53,942 nucleotides of DNA from Alphaproteobacteria bacterium (GTDB lineage Bacteria; Pseudomonadota; Alphaproteobacteria; ATCC43930; Allostellaceae), in NCBI GenBank assembly GCA_020852355.1, contig JADZBA010000378.1, forward strand, positions 1 to 53,942. The letters run 5' to 3'. The number at the start of each line of letters is the position of its first letter. Within the stretch, counting starts at the first letter, position 1. The notes under the pieces are model-generated. The model searched no databases, was not told where the DNA came from, and saw only the letters and a list, made by a program, of their open reading frames with translations. This document shows positions 8,204-16,764 of the stretch, one piece after another. A program made the position numbers and the translations under genes.

Positions 8204-9040
8204 ATGACCGAGGTCGTCACCCGCTTCGCCCCGAGCCCGACGGGGCGGCTGCATCTCGGCCACGCCCATTCCGCCCTGCAGGGCTGGACCGCGGCGCGAC
8301 GCGCCGGCGGCCGCTTCCTGCTGCGCATCGAGGACATCGACGCCACCCGCTGCCGGCCGGAGTTCACCGCCGCCATCCTGGAAGACCTCGCCTGGCTCGG
8401 CCTCGACTGGGACGGCCCGGTCCGCATCCAGTCGACGCACTTCGACGACTATCGCGCGGCGCTCGACCGGCTGGACGCGATGGGCCTGCTCTATCCCTGC
8501 TTCTGCACCCGCGGCGACATCCGGGCGGAGATCGCGCGCGCCGGCGCGGCACCCCACGGGCCGGAGGGCCCCGTCTATCCGGGCACCTGCCGGCACCTCG
8601 CCGCCGCCGAGCGCGCCCGGCGCATCGCCGCCGGCGAGCCCTGGGCGCTGCGCCTCGACATGGCCGCGGCGTCCGGGCGGGCCGGCCCGCTCGCCTGGCA
8701 CGACCGCGCCCGCGGCACCATCGCGGCCCGGCCGGAGGATCTCGGCGACGTCGTGCTGGCGCGCAAGGACACGCCCGCCAGCTACCACCTCGCCGTCACC
8801 GTCGACGACGCGGTGCAGGGAGTCACGCTGGTCACCCGCGGCGAGGACCTGCTGGAGGCGACGCATGTCCATCGCCTGCTCCAGGCGCTGCTCGGACTGC
8901 CGGTGCCCGACTGGCACCACCACGGGCTGCTGATGGACGCGAGCGGCCGGCGCTACGCCAAGCGCGACCGCGCCCTGACGCTCGCCGCGCTGCGCGCGGC
9001 CGGGCGGTCGCCGGCCGAGGTCAGGGCGATGGCCGGGTAG
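8204..9040 (+). CDS. gluQ: Glutamyl-Q tRNA(Asp) synthetase
   Basis: This is a truncated paralogue of glutamyl-tRNA synthetase that loads glutamate onto queuosine in the anticodon of tRNA-Asp. FAPSPTGRLHLGHAHSAL carries the HIGH-type motif, and RIEDIDATRC follows in the Rossmann fold. CFC, then YPGTC, gives the Cys-Cys-Tyr-Cys zinc site seen in this family. The KMSKS equivalent is the degenerate YAKRDRA near residue 250. At 278 residues it lacks the anticodon-binding domain of GltX, as expected for GluQ. The protein ends 12 bp from the convergent Nudix gene. Confidence 0.93.
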   Translation: MTEVVTRFAPSPTGRLHLGHAHSALQGWTAARRAGGRFLLRIEDIDATRCRPEFTAAILEDLAWLGLDWDGPVRIQSTHFDDYRAALDRLDAMGLLYPCFCTRGDIRAEIARAGAAPHGPEGPVYPGTCRHLAAAERARRIAAGEPWALRLDMAAASGRAGPLAWHDRARGTIAARPEDLGDVVLARKDTPASYHLAVTVDDAVQGVTLVTRGEDLLEATHVHRLLQALLGLPVPDWHHHGLLMDASGRRYAKRDRALTLAALRAAGRSPAEVRAMAG

Positions 9041-9052
9041 ACGTCCGCGCGG

Positions 9053-9898
9053 TCACCGGCGCAGGCCGCGGCAGATCGCGAGATAGTCGGGATCGCCGGG
9101 CGCCAGGATGCCGTGCCGGACGAAGAAGTCGATGAGGGTGACGTTGACGTTGAACTTGAAGTCGTCGCCATCGCGCACCCGGGCCAGCACCTCGGCCGCG
9201 GGCATGAGCGTGAAGCCGGTGATCTCGTCGTCGTTGGGCCGGGGGACGCGGTCCCCGGGCATCTCCAGGTCGTAGAGATAGAGCACGTCGTCGCGCAGGC
9301 CGCCCTCGCGCTCCATGACGTAGCTGACGATGCCGACAGGGACCGCGCGCCCGGCCACCGCCTGCGGCAGCGACGCCTCCTCCTCGGCCTCCTTGAGGAG
9401 CGTCGACCAGGGATCGTGGCCGGCGCTGATGCCGCCGGCGACCATGTTGTCGAGCTTGTCGGGGTCGACCGCCTTGTTCGGCGCGCGGCGGCCGATCCAC
9501 AGATGCAGCCCGTCCGGGCGCCGCACGTAGCCGTTGAGATGGACGCCGTAGGCGCGCACGCCCAGGCAGGCCAGCGCGCCGCGGTCGATGCGGAAGAGCG
9601 GGCGCGGATCGTCCTCGGCGCCGACGTCGAACCACTCGCCGCGCCAGGAGGCGATGCAGCCGTCCTGGACGAGCCGGCGCACGGCGAGGCCGACGGCCGC
9701 GGTCAGGGCGTCGGGGCCGGCGTCGGCCGGCACGATCCGCACGGCGTCGTCGGCGACGGCGAAGACCGCGGGGAACGCGCCCAGCGCCGGCGCCAGGTCG
9801 CGGCGGATCCGGCCGACCCGTCGTTCGCCCAGCAGCAGCGGCAGGAAGCGCGCGGGGTTCCAGGCGTTCACCACATGGATATGGCGCAGGAGGGTCAT
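9053..9898 (-). CDS. DUF4743-type Nudix hydrolase
   Basis: This is a 281-residue protein with an N-terminal DUF4743-like region (RHIHVVNAWNPARFLPLLLG onward) and a C-terminal Nudix domain. The Nudix box reads GISAGHDPWSTLLKEAEEEA; compared with GX5EX7REUXEEXGU it has Lys for Arg and Ser for the late Gly but keeps the metal-binding Glu cluster. The flanking FGRRAPNKAVDPDKLDNMVAG-like segment is characteristic of the plant/yeast thiamin-related Nudix group (YJR142W-like), which hydrolyses damaged thiamin diphosphates. Function here is inferred from that relationship. The ORF-track start (10177) runs into the upstream repeat; the ATG at 9898 is the natural family start. Confidence 0.82.
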   Translation of the reverse strand: MTLLRHIHVVNAWNPARFLPLLLGERRVGRIRRDLAPALGAFPAVFAVADDAVRIVPADAGPDALTAAVGLAVRRLVQDGCIASWRGEWFDVGAEDDPRPLFRIDRGALACLGVRAYGVHLNGYVRRPDGLHLWIGRRAPNKAVDPDKLDNMVAGGISAGHDPWSTLLKEAEEEASLPQAVAGRAVPVGIVSYVMEREGGLRDDVLYLYDLEMPGDRVPRPNDDEITGFTLMPAAEVLARVRDGDDFKFNVNVTLIDFFVRHGILAPGDPDYLAICRGLRR

Positions 9899-10303
9899 GT
9901 TGGGGACAGCCTGCCGCCGTCGGGCTCGTTCGCCGATGAGACGTCCCAGAAACGGGTCAACGCCAGTGCGTCCCTCGACAAGCCCGGGATGCGTCGCCGC
10001 TGCCGGCCGCGAGCCGCCGCACCGATGCCCTCGCCGCCCTTCAGGGCGGAGAGGGAGGGGACCCGCCGCGCAGCGGTGGGGAGGGTGAGGTGGGCGCCCG
10101 ACAACGCCCGCCGGCGAAGCCCCACCTCTCCCCGACCCTCTCCGCCCCCGCGGGGCGGAGAGGGGGCGATACGGCACCGCCGGTTTCTGTCCACGAAGTC
10201 TTCATCTGGCATTATCGTCCGTACAAAAGAGAGGATCGCCATCCCGGGCGAGGTCGCGGGACGCAGGAGCCATCGGATAGCGCGCCTCACGGGCACCCGC
10301 TCC
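9899..10303. other. 405-bp gene-free region between the Nudix gene and metH
   Basis: I see no credible gene here. The ORFs predicted through it (for example 9895..10296 minus) translate palindromic DNA into runs such as PPRGGGEGRGEVG, which is a known artefact of such repeats. The middle third holds the palindromic repeat described separately. The flanks (9899-10020 and 10170-10303) show no motif I recognise. Both neighbours are on the minus strand, so this region must hold the end of the metH transcript and any promoter of the Nudix gene. Confidence 0.7.
10028..10164. repeat. GC-rich palindromic intergenic repeat (REP/mosaic type)
   Basis: Two strong hairpins bracket this block. The left one is CCCTC-G-CCGCCCT-TC-AGGGCGG-A-GAGGG (10028-10055). 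The right one is CCCTCTCCGCCCC-CGC-GGGGCGGAGAGGG, a perfect 13-bp stem with a 3-base loop (10136-10164). Between them GAGGTGGG and CCCACCTC can pair with each other, so the whole block can fold into a multi-branched structure. This is the look of dispersed intergenic repeats common in high-GC alphaproteobacteria. Only one copy is present in the window. It may also end the metH transcript. Confidence 0.75.
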
Positions 10304-13300
10304 TCACACCGAGAAGTACTTCGCCTGGGGATGGTGGACGACGATCGCCGAGGTGCTCTGTTCAGGCTCGAGCTGGTCTTCGTCGCTGAGGGTGATGCCG
10401 ATGCGCTCGGCGCCGAGCAGGCGCAGCAGCGCCTCCTGGTCGTGGAGGTTCGGGCAGGCGGGATAGCCGAAGGAGTAGCGCGAGCCGCGATAGCCCTGCT
10501 GCAGCATGCGGGCGATGTCGCGGTCGTCCTCGTGGCCGAAGCCGAGCTCGGCGCGGATGCGCTTGTGCACGTACTCGGCCATCGCCTCGGCCATCTCGAC
10601 CCCGAGGCCGTGCAGGTAGAGATAATCCTGGTAGCGGTTCTCGGCGAACCACTCGCGCGCCACGTCGGAGGCGCGCTGGCCGATGGTCACCACCTGCAGC
10701 CCGATCACGTCGCGCGTCGCCGCCGTCGTGTCGGCGCGGTCGCGGAAGAAATCGGCGATGCACAGCCCGCCCTCGCGGTTCTGCCGCGGGAAGGCGAAGC
10801 GCGCCACCTCGCTCGCCCCGTCGTCGCCGAACAGCACGACGGCGTCGCCCTCGGCAGCGCAGCGCCAGTAGCCGTAGCAGGCCTGGGGCACGAGGATGTC
10901 CTGCTGCTGGACGATGTCGAGCATGCGCTTCAGCGTGCCGCGCAGCTCGCGCTGCGCCCACGCCATGAACTCCTCCAGCGTCCGCCCGTCCTTCCGGTAG
11001 CCCCAATGGAACTGGTAGAGCATGCGCTCGTTGAGGTACGGCACCAGCGCCGCCACGGGCACGCGGGCGATGGTGCGCGGGCCCCAGAAGGGCGGCACCG
11101 GGACCGGCATGTCGCCATGCAGCTCGGCCCGGCGCAGGCGGATCTCCTCCATGTCGACCGGGCGCAGCGCGCGTGGCTCCGCCGCCTGGCCCAGCGTGCG
11201 CCGCGTGTTGGTCGGCCGGCCCTTGCGCTTGCCGGCGACCTCGGCGACATGGCCGTCGAAGTTGCCGTTCACCACCTTGTCCATGAGCGCGAGGCCGTCG
11301 AAGGCGTCGCGCGCGTAGGCGACCCGGCCGCAGGCGTAGGCCCGGGTGCAGTCGTCCTCGACGTACTTGCGCGTCAGTGCGGCGCCGCCCAGCAGCACCG
11401 GCACGCCGACACCCTGGCGCGACATCTCCTCCAGGTTCTCGCGCATCACCACGGTCGACTTGACGAGCAGGCCGGACATGCCGATGGCGTCGGCGCGGTG
11501 CTGGTCGACGGCGGCCAGGATGCTGGCGATCGGCTGCTTGATGCCGAGATTGACGACCCGGTAGCCGTTGTTGGTCAGGATGATGTCGACGAGGTTCTTG
11601 CCGATGTCGTGCACGTCGCCCTTCACGGTCGCCAGCACGATGGTGCCCTTCTCCTGGCCCGCCAGCCGCTCCATGTGCGGCTCGAGCCACGCCACCGCCG
11701 CCTTCATCGTCTCGGCCGACTGCAGGACGAAGGGAAGCTGCATCTTGCCGGCGCCGAACAGCTCGCCCACCACCTTCATGCCGTCGAGCAGGAAGTTGTT
11801 GATGATGTCGAGCGGCTTGTGCCCCTGCATCGCCAGCGCGAGGTCGTCCTCCAGGCCGAGACGGTCGCCGTCGACGATGCGCTGGGACAGGCGCTCCTCG
11901 ACCTTCTCGGCCCGGACCTTCCTGACCGCCTGGCTCGCCTTGCGGTTCTCGAAGAGCGCGATGAAGGCGTGCAGCGGGTCGTAGCCCTCGCGGCGCCGGT
12001 CGAAGATCAGATCCTCGGCGATGCGGACCTCGTTCTCCGGAATCTTGTGCAGCGGCACGATCTTGCTGGCGTGAACGATGGCGCCGGTCATGCCGCGCTT
12101 CAGCGCGTGGTCGAGGAAGACGGAGTTCAGCACGTGGCGCGCCGCGGCGTTCAGACCGAAGGAGATGTTGGAGAGCCCGAGGATGATCTGGCATTCCGGC
12201 AGCTCGCGGGCGATGCGCTCGATCGCCTCCAGCGTCCACAGGCCGAGCTTGCGGTCGTCCTCGTTGCCGGTCGCGATAGTGAAGGTCAGCGGGTCGAACA
12301 GCAGATCGGAGGACTTGAGGCCGAAGCCGCGGGCGAAGTCGTGCAGCCGGTGGGCGACGCGGACCTTGGAATCGACGTCCTTGGCCATCCCCTGCTCGTC
12401 GATGGTGAGCGCGATGAGGGCGGCGCCGAAGCGCTTGGCGAGGCGCAGCCGCTCGGCCGCGCGCTCCTCGCCGTCCTCGAAGTTCATCGAGTTGATGATC
12501 GCCTTGCCGCCGTAGAGGGCGAGCGCCTTCTCCAGGACCGGCGTCTCGGTCGAATCGATGACGAGCGGCGCGTTGACGGCGCCGCGCATGCGGGTCACCA
12601 CCTCGGTCATGTCGGCGATCTCGTCGCGGCCGACGAAGGCGGTGCAGACGTCGAGCGCGTGCGAGCCCTCGCGCGCCTGCTCGCGGCCCATGTCGACGCA
12701 GCCGTCCCAGTCGCCGGCCTCCTGCAGCTCGCGGAACTTCTTCGAGCCGTTCGCATTGCAGCGCTCGCCGATGGCGAGGAAGGCGTTCTCCTGGCGCAGC
12801 GGCACCTGGCCGTAGAGGGAGGCGATCGCGGGCACCCAGACGACGCTGCGCCGCGACGCCGCCGGCCGCGCCGCGGCCCCGGCGCGCTTGCGCAGCATGG
12901 CGTCGAGGGCGGCGATGTGGCGGGTGTCGGTGCCGCAGCAGCCGCCGATCATGTCGATGCCGTCTTCCTCGATGAAGCGCTCCAGCCACTTCGCGAGGTC
13001 GATCGGGGCCAGCGGATAGTGCGTCCTGCCGTCGACCAGCTCGGGCAGCCCGGCGTTGGGCTGCACCGAGACGGGCCCCGGCCAGTTGCGGGCGAGCCAG
13101 CGCACATGCTCGGCCATCTCCTGCGGGCCGGTCGCGCAGTTGAGGCCCATCACCGGCACGTCGAGCGCCTCGACGATGGTCGCGGCCGCGGCGATGTCGG
13201 TGCCGACCAGCAGCGTGCCCGTCGTCTCGACCGTCACCTGCACGAGGATCGGCAGCGCGTCGCGTCCGGCCTCGGCGCGCGCGCGCTTGGCGCCGTTGAC

Positions 13301-13807
13301 CGCCGCCTTGATCTGCAGCGGATCCTGGCAGGTCTCGATGAGGAACGCGTCGACACCGCCGGCGACCAGGCCGGCGGCCTGGACCGCCAGCGCATCCTCC
13401 AGCGTCTGGTAGGGCGCGTGCCCGAGGCTCGGCAGGCGGGTCCCCGGGCCGATCGACCCGAGCACGAAGCGCGGTCGCCCGTCGGCCCGGAACGGCTCCA
13501 GCGCCTCGTGCGCGATCTCGCCCGCCCGCTTGTTGAGCGCGAAGGCGCGGTCGGCGATGGCGAACTCGTTCAGCGTGATGGGCGAGCCGCCGAAGCTGTT
13601 GGTCAGCACGCAGTCAGCGCCGGCCTCGAGATAGCCCTCGTGGATGCCGCGGACGAGGTCCGGGCGGGTCTCGTTGAGGATCTCGGTGCAGTTCTCCAGC
13701 CCCTGGTAGTCGCGCTCGACGTCGAGGTCGAGCGCCTGGACGCGCGAGCCCATCGCGCCGTCGCACAGCAGCACGGTCTCGGAGAGGGCGGTCAGGAAGT
13801 CGGTCAT
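10304..13807 (-). CDS. metH: Cobalamin-dependent methionine synthase
   Basis: This full-length MetH of 1167 residues moves the methyl group from 5-methyltetrahydrofolate through methylcobalamin to homocysteine. Order of domains: homocysteine-binding barrel (about 1-330) with zinc cysteines C224 in GLNC and C290-C291 in GGCCGT; pterin-binding barrel (about 345-620); cobalamin cap and B12-binding domain with DVHDIGKN, giving axial His about 733; and C-terminal SAM-dependent reactivation domain with the RYSFGYPACP motif near the end. The long ORF in the track reads far upstream into metF; the real ATG at 13807 overlaps the metF stop by 4 bases. It is the last gene of the arsR-methyltransferase/metF/metH operon. 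Confidence 0.97.
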   Translation of the reverse strand: MTDFLTALSETVLLCDGAMGSRVQALDLDVERDYQGLENCTEILNETRPDLVRGIHEGYLEAGADCVLTNSFGGSPITLNEFAIADRAFALNKRAGEIAHEALEPFRADGRPRFVLGSIGPGTRLPSLGHAPYQTLEDALAVQAAGLVAGGVDAFLIETCQDPLQIKAAVNGAKRARAEAGRDALPILVQVTVETTGTLLVGTDIAAAATIVEALDVPVMGLNCATGPQEMAEHVRWLARNWPGPVSVQPNAGLPELVDGRTHYPLAPIDLAKWLERFIEEDGIDMIGGCCGTDTRHIAALDAMLRKRAGAAARPAASRRSVVWVPAIASLYGQVPLRQENAFLAIGERCNANGSKKFRELQEAGDWDGCVDMGREQAREGSHALDVCTAFVGRDEIADMTEVVTRMRGAVNAPLVIDSTETPVLEKALALYGGKAIINSMNFEDGEERAAERLRLAKRFGAALIALTIDEQGMAKDVDSKVRVAHRLHDFARGFGLKSSDLLFDPLTFTIATGNEDDRKLGLWTLEAIERIARELPECQIILGLSNISFGLNAAARHVLNSVFLDHALKRGMTGAIVHASKIVPLHKIPENEVRIAEDLIFDRRREGYDPLHAFIALFENRKASQAVRKVRAEKVEERLSQRIVDGDRLGLEDDLALAMQGHKPLDIINNFLLDGMKVVGELFGAGKMQLPFVLQSAETMKAAVAWLEPHMERLAGQEKGTIVLATVKGDVHDIGKNLVDIILTNNGYRVVNLGIKQPIASILAAVDQHRADAIGMSGLLVKSTVVMRENLEEMSRQGVGVPVLLGGAALTRKYVEDDCTRAYACGRVAYARDAFDGLALMDKVVNGNFDGHVAEVAGKRKGRPTNTRRTLGQAAEPRALRPVDMEEIRLRRAELHGDMPVPVPPFWGPRTIARVPVAALVPYLNERMLYQFHWGYRKDGRTLEEFMAWAQRELRGTLKRMLDIVQQQDILVPQACYGYWRCAAEGDAVVLFGDDGASEVARFAFPRQNREGGLCIADFFRDRADTTAATRDVIGLQVVTIGQRASDVAREWFAENRYQDYLYLHGLGVEMAEAMAEYVHKRIRAELGFGHEDDRDIARMLQQGYRGSRYSFGYPACPNLHDQEALLRLLGAERIGITLSDEDQLEPEQSTSAIVVHHPQAKYFSV

Positions 13808-14712
13808 CGCGTCACCTGGTGGGCCGATGGGCGGACGCCCAGAATGTGGCAGATGGCGAAGGTCAGGTCGGCGCGGTTCAGGGTATAGAAATGGTACTCG
13901 CCGACCCCGCCCGCCCGCAGCGCCCGCACCTGCTCGGCGACCACCGTGGCGGCCACGAGGCGACGGGTCTCCGGGTCGTCGTCGAGTCCTTCGAAGAGCG
14001 CGCCCAGCCAGCCCGGCACCGCCGCGCCGCAGGCGCCGGCGAACTTGCGGACCTGGCCGAAGTTGGTCACCGGCAGGATCCCGGCGACGATCGGCACGGC
14101 GATCCCGGCCGCGGTCGCCCGATCGCGGAAGCGGAAATACACGTCGGGATCGAAGAAGAACTGGGTGACCGCGCGCGTGGCGCCGGCGTCGATCTTGCGC
14201 TTGAGGTTGTCGAGGTCGGCGGCGGGGCTCACGGCCTCGGGGTGGGTCTCGGGATAGGCGGCGACCGTCACTTCGAAGTCGGCCACCCGCTTCAGGCCGG
14301 CGACGAGATCGGCGGCATAGGCGTAGCCCCCGGGATGCGGCTGGTAGCGGCCGGCGTCGGCCGGCGCATCGCCGCGCAGGGCCACGACGTGGCGGATGCC
14401 GGCCGCCCAGTAGGTGCGGGCGACCTCGTCGATCTCCGCCCGCGTCGCCCCGACGCATGTCAGGTGGGCGGCCGGCTCCAGCGCCGTCTCGCGGCGGATT
14501 CGGGCGACGGTGGCGTGGGTGCGCTCGCGCGTCGAGCCGCCGGCGCCGTAGGTGACCGACACGAAGCGCGGCGACAGCGGCGCCAGGCGCTGCACCGTCT
14601 CCCACAGCCGCGCCTCCATCTCCGCCGTCTTCGGCGGGAAGAACTCGAAGGAGACGGCGACGGGGCTGGGGGGGCCGAACAGCGGCGCCGCTCCCGCGGC
14701 GGGCGCCGCCAT
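13804..14712 (-). CDS. metF: Methylenetetrahydrofolate reductase
   Basis: This FAD enzyme makes 5-methyltetrahydrofolate, the methyl donor used by MetH encoded just downstream. VSFEFFPPKT near the N-terminus is the MetF signature, SVTYGAGGSTRERT the next conserved block, followed by AHLTCVGATR, HVVALRGD and AVTQFFFDPDVYFRF. I give the ATG at 14712 (302 aa). An in-frame TTG at 14730, overlapping the upstream stop as TTGA and preceded by CGAGGG about 8-9 bases away, is an equally plausible start and would give 308 aa. Its stop overlaps the metH start (ATGA), so translation of the pair is probably coupled. Confidence 0.95.
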   Translation of the reverse strand: MAAPAAGAAPLFGPPSPVAVSFEFFPPKTAEMEARLWETVQRLAPLSPRFVSVTYGAGGSTRERTHATVARIRRETALEPAAHLTCVGATRAEIDEVARTYWAAGIRHVVALRGDAPADAGRYQPHPGGYAYAADLVAGLKRVADFEVTVAAYPETHPEAVSPAADLDNLKRKIDAGATRAVTQFFFDPDVYFRFRDRATAAGIAVPIVAGILPVTNFGQVRKFAGACGAAVPGWLGALFEGLDDDPETRRLVAATVVAEQVRALRAGGVGEYHFYTLNRADLTFAICHILGVRPSAHQVTR

Positions 14713-14726
14713 GGCGATCGTGGCGG

Positions 14727-15710
14727 TCAATGGGGCAGCCCTCGGGCGGGAGGCGGTTCGGGACGGCGCTCGGCCGCCGCCGCCTGCGGGCGGCGCGCCG
14801 ACCAGAGCACGACGGTGAGCGGGTCGCCGGGCAGATGGACCGGCGTCGCCGGCTCCAGGCCGGCCGCGCGGCACCACTGGGCGATCTCGGCGTCGGCGAA
14901 GCCGAGCCGGCGATGGGCGTGGTCGATGCGCAGATGGTCGAGCTCGTGCGGCGCGAAATCGACGACCACCAGGCGGCCGCCCGGCCGCAGCACGCGGGCC
15001 GCCTCGGCGATCGCCTCGCCCGGGTCGTCGAGATAGTGCAGCACCTGGTGGATGGTGACCGCGTCGAAGGAAGCCGCGGGCATCGGCAGCTGGTAGGCGT
15101 CGGCATAGCGCACCTGGCAGTGGCGCAGGTCGGCGCGCTCCAGATTGGCGCGGGCGACGCCCAGCATGTCGCGCGACAGGTCGACGCCGACCGCCCGCAC
15201 GCCGCGCCGCCCGAGCAGCTCGACGATCCGGCCGGTGCCCGTCCCGATGTCGAGCAGGTCGTGGAAGTCGCGCTCCGGCAGCAGGGCGAGCAGCGCCGTC
15301 TCGACCTCCTGCTCGTCGACATAGAGCGAGCGGATCTGGTCCCACTGCGCCGCGTTCGCCCGGAAATAGGCGGCGGCCTGCTCGGCCCGCGCCGTCTTCA
15401 CCGCCGCCAGGCGCTGCAGGTCGCGGCCGACCGTCTCGTCGTCGGGGGGAATGCGGTCGACCAGGAGCTGGGCGAGCGATCCGCCATCGCCCTGGGCCGC
15501 CAGGCGGAAGAAGGCCCATGTCCCCTCCCGGAAGCGATCGAGCAGCCCCGCCTCGCACAGGAGCTTCAGGTGGCGGGAGACCCGCGGCTGGCTCTGGCCG
15601 AGGATCTGCGTCAGCTCGCTCACCGTCAGCTCGCCATGGCCGCAGAGCGCGAGGATGCGCAGGCGGGTCGGCTCGGCGGCGGCGCGCAGCCCGTTCAGAA
15701 GCGCTTCCAT
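14727..15710 (-). CDS. ArsR-family regulator fused to a SAM-dependent methyltransferase domain
   Basis: This is a 327-residue two-domain protein. Residues about 1-95 are an ArsR/SmtB winged helix (TVSELTQILGQSQPRVSRHLKLL is the recognition helix region). I see no CxC-type metal site in the helix: the segment before it has a single Cys. Residues about 140-300 are a class I methyltransferase with the SAM loop LLDIGTGTGRIVELL, GVDLSRDML and LRPGGRLVVVDF. It is the first gene of the metF-metH operon and touches metF. A reasonable inference is that SAM or SAH binding controls DNA binding, as for SahR, another ArsR-family regulator of the methionine cycle; a true methyl acceptor is not excluded. 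Confidence 0.85.
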   Translation of the reverse strand: MEALLNGLRAAAEPTRLRILALCGHGELTVSELTQILGQSQPRVSRHLKLLCEAGLLDRFREGTWAFFRLAAQGDGGSLAQLLVDRIPPDDETVGRDLQRLAAVKTARAEQAAAYFRANAAQWDQIRSLYVDEQEVETALLALLPERDFHDLLDIGTGTGRIVELLGRRGVRAVGVDLSRDMLGVARANLERADLRHCQVRYADAYQLPMPAASFDAVTIHQVLHYLDDPGEAIAEAARVLRPGGRLVVVDFAPHELDHLRIDHAHRRLGFADAEIAQWCRAAGLEPATPVHLPGDPLTVVLWSARRPQAAAAERRPEPPPARGLPH

Positions 15711-15731
15711 GGCTCACTCTTTCTCACAGAG

Positions 15732-15753
15732 ACATATAAACATGATTTTATGT
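15732..15753. promoter_or_regulatory. AT-rich dyad, candidate operator of the arsR-metF-metH operon
   Basis: ACATATAAACATGATTTTATGT lies about 22 bases upstream of the arsR-methyltransferase start. It is an imperfect palindrome centred on CATG (16 of 20 bases of CATATAAACATGATTTTATG are symmetric) and is the most AT-rich stretch of the neighbourhood. Position and symmetry fit an ArsR-family operator, presumably for the protein encoded next to it. Confidence 0.55.
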
Positions 15754-15979
15754 ATGGCGCAATGCGTGCCCTTCCAGGCGTCGTTCTGCACTGCGGCGAA
15801 GCCGGCATCGGCAGATCGGCCACAGCCGCCTTCGAAGGCGCCCGGCCGGGCGGGAGCCGCGTTGGCGAATCCCGGGTTCGTGTGTTAGCTGCGTGATTCG
15901 ATGCGGTTTACCGGGGTCGGCGACGCCGGCCGACGCGGATCGACATCCGTCCCCCGGAGGAGCGGCGAGGTTGCGGGTC

Positions 15980-16735
15980 ATGGAGCGGACGAGGCAGCGG
16001 ATGCGGACGGGGCTCGGCCGACTGGCCACGCTCGCCTGCGCGCTCGCCCTGGTGGCGCTCACGGCGACCGCGGCCGGCGCCGCCGATCCGGACGACGACG
16101 CCGACGACCCGCTCGAAGGGCTCAACCGGAGCCTCTACGACGTCAACCGGGTGCTGGACGGGCTGCTGCTCAAGCCCGCGGCGATGGTCTATCGCGGCGT
16201 CCTGCCCGAGGAGGTGCGCGACGGCGTGCGCAACGTCCTCGACAATCTCAAGGGCCCGGTCATCCTCGCCAACGACCTCATGCAGGGCGAATCGACGCGG
16301 GCCGGCGTCACCCTGAAGCGGTTCGCCGTCAATTCCACGGTCGGCATGCTCGGCGTGCGCGACGCGGCGAGCGCCGAGGGGCTCTATCGGCACGACGAGG
16401 ATTTCGGCCAGACGCTGGCCGTCTGGGGAATCGGCGGCGGCCCCTACCTCTTCCTGCCGCTGCTCGGCCCGACCAATCCCCGCGACGTGACCGGGATGCT
16501 GGTCGACAACTTCGTCATCGACCCCTGGGGCCATATGGCCAGGGCCACCGACAACGATTGGTTCAGCTACACGCGGTTCGGCCTCGACGTTCTCGATACC
16601 CGCGCGCGCAACATCGAGGCGCTCGATGACATCGAGCGGAACCAGATCGACCCGTACGCGTTCATCCGCACTACCTCGCGCCAGCGCCGCGCCAGCGAGA
16701 TCCTGAACGGCCGGCCCGCGTCGGGGGCCCGCTAG
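15980..16735 (+). CDS. mlaA: MlaA/VacJ-family outer-membrane lipid transport protein
   Basis: MlaA sits in the outer membrane and removes mislocalised phospholipids for return to the inner membrane by the Mla system. The mature part shows DDPLEGLNRSLYDVNRVLDG, VRNVLDNLKGPVILANDLMQG, FAVNSTVGMLGVRD and GPYLFLPLLGPTNPRD, all typical MlaA blocks. The signal peptide (LATLACALALVALTATAAGAADP) has no cysteine at the cleavage point, so this MlaA does not look like a standard lipoprotein. I chose ATG 15980 (251 aa); a TTG at 15971 has a better-placed GGAGGAG and may be the true start. mlaC follows 29 bp later. Confidence 0.88.
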   Translation: MERTRQRMRTGLGRLATLACALALVALTATAAGAADPDDDADDPLEGLNRSLYDVNRVLDGLLLKPAAMVYRGVLPEEVRDGVRNVLDNLKGPVILANDLMQGESTRAGVTLKRFAVNSTVGMLGVRDAASAEGLYRHDEDFGQTLAVWGIGGGPYLFLPLLGPTNPRDVTGMLVDNFVIDPWGHMARATDNDWFSYTRFGLDVLDTRARNIEALDDIERNQIDPYAFIRTTSRQRRASEILNGRPASGAR

Positions 16736-16764
16736 CCGACATCCAGATCGAGAGGAGCGCCGCC

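Noticed and set aside
9895-10296. 133-aa minus-strand ORF in the repeat region
   Set aside because: It translates palindromic repeat DNA (PPRGGGEGRGEVG, LSALKGGEG), a common false gene in GC-rich genomes.
9113-13888. 1591-aa plus-strand ORF opposite the Nudix gene and metH
   Set aside because: It is antisense to two well-supported genes; its translation is Arg/Ala/Val/His-rich with no domain, as expected for GC-rich shadow frames.
15867-15899. Two GANTC sites upstream of mlaA
   Set aside because: At this base composition GANTC is expected about once in 400 bp, so two sites without other structure are not meaningful.
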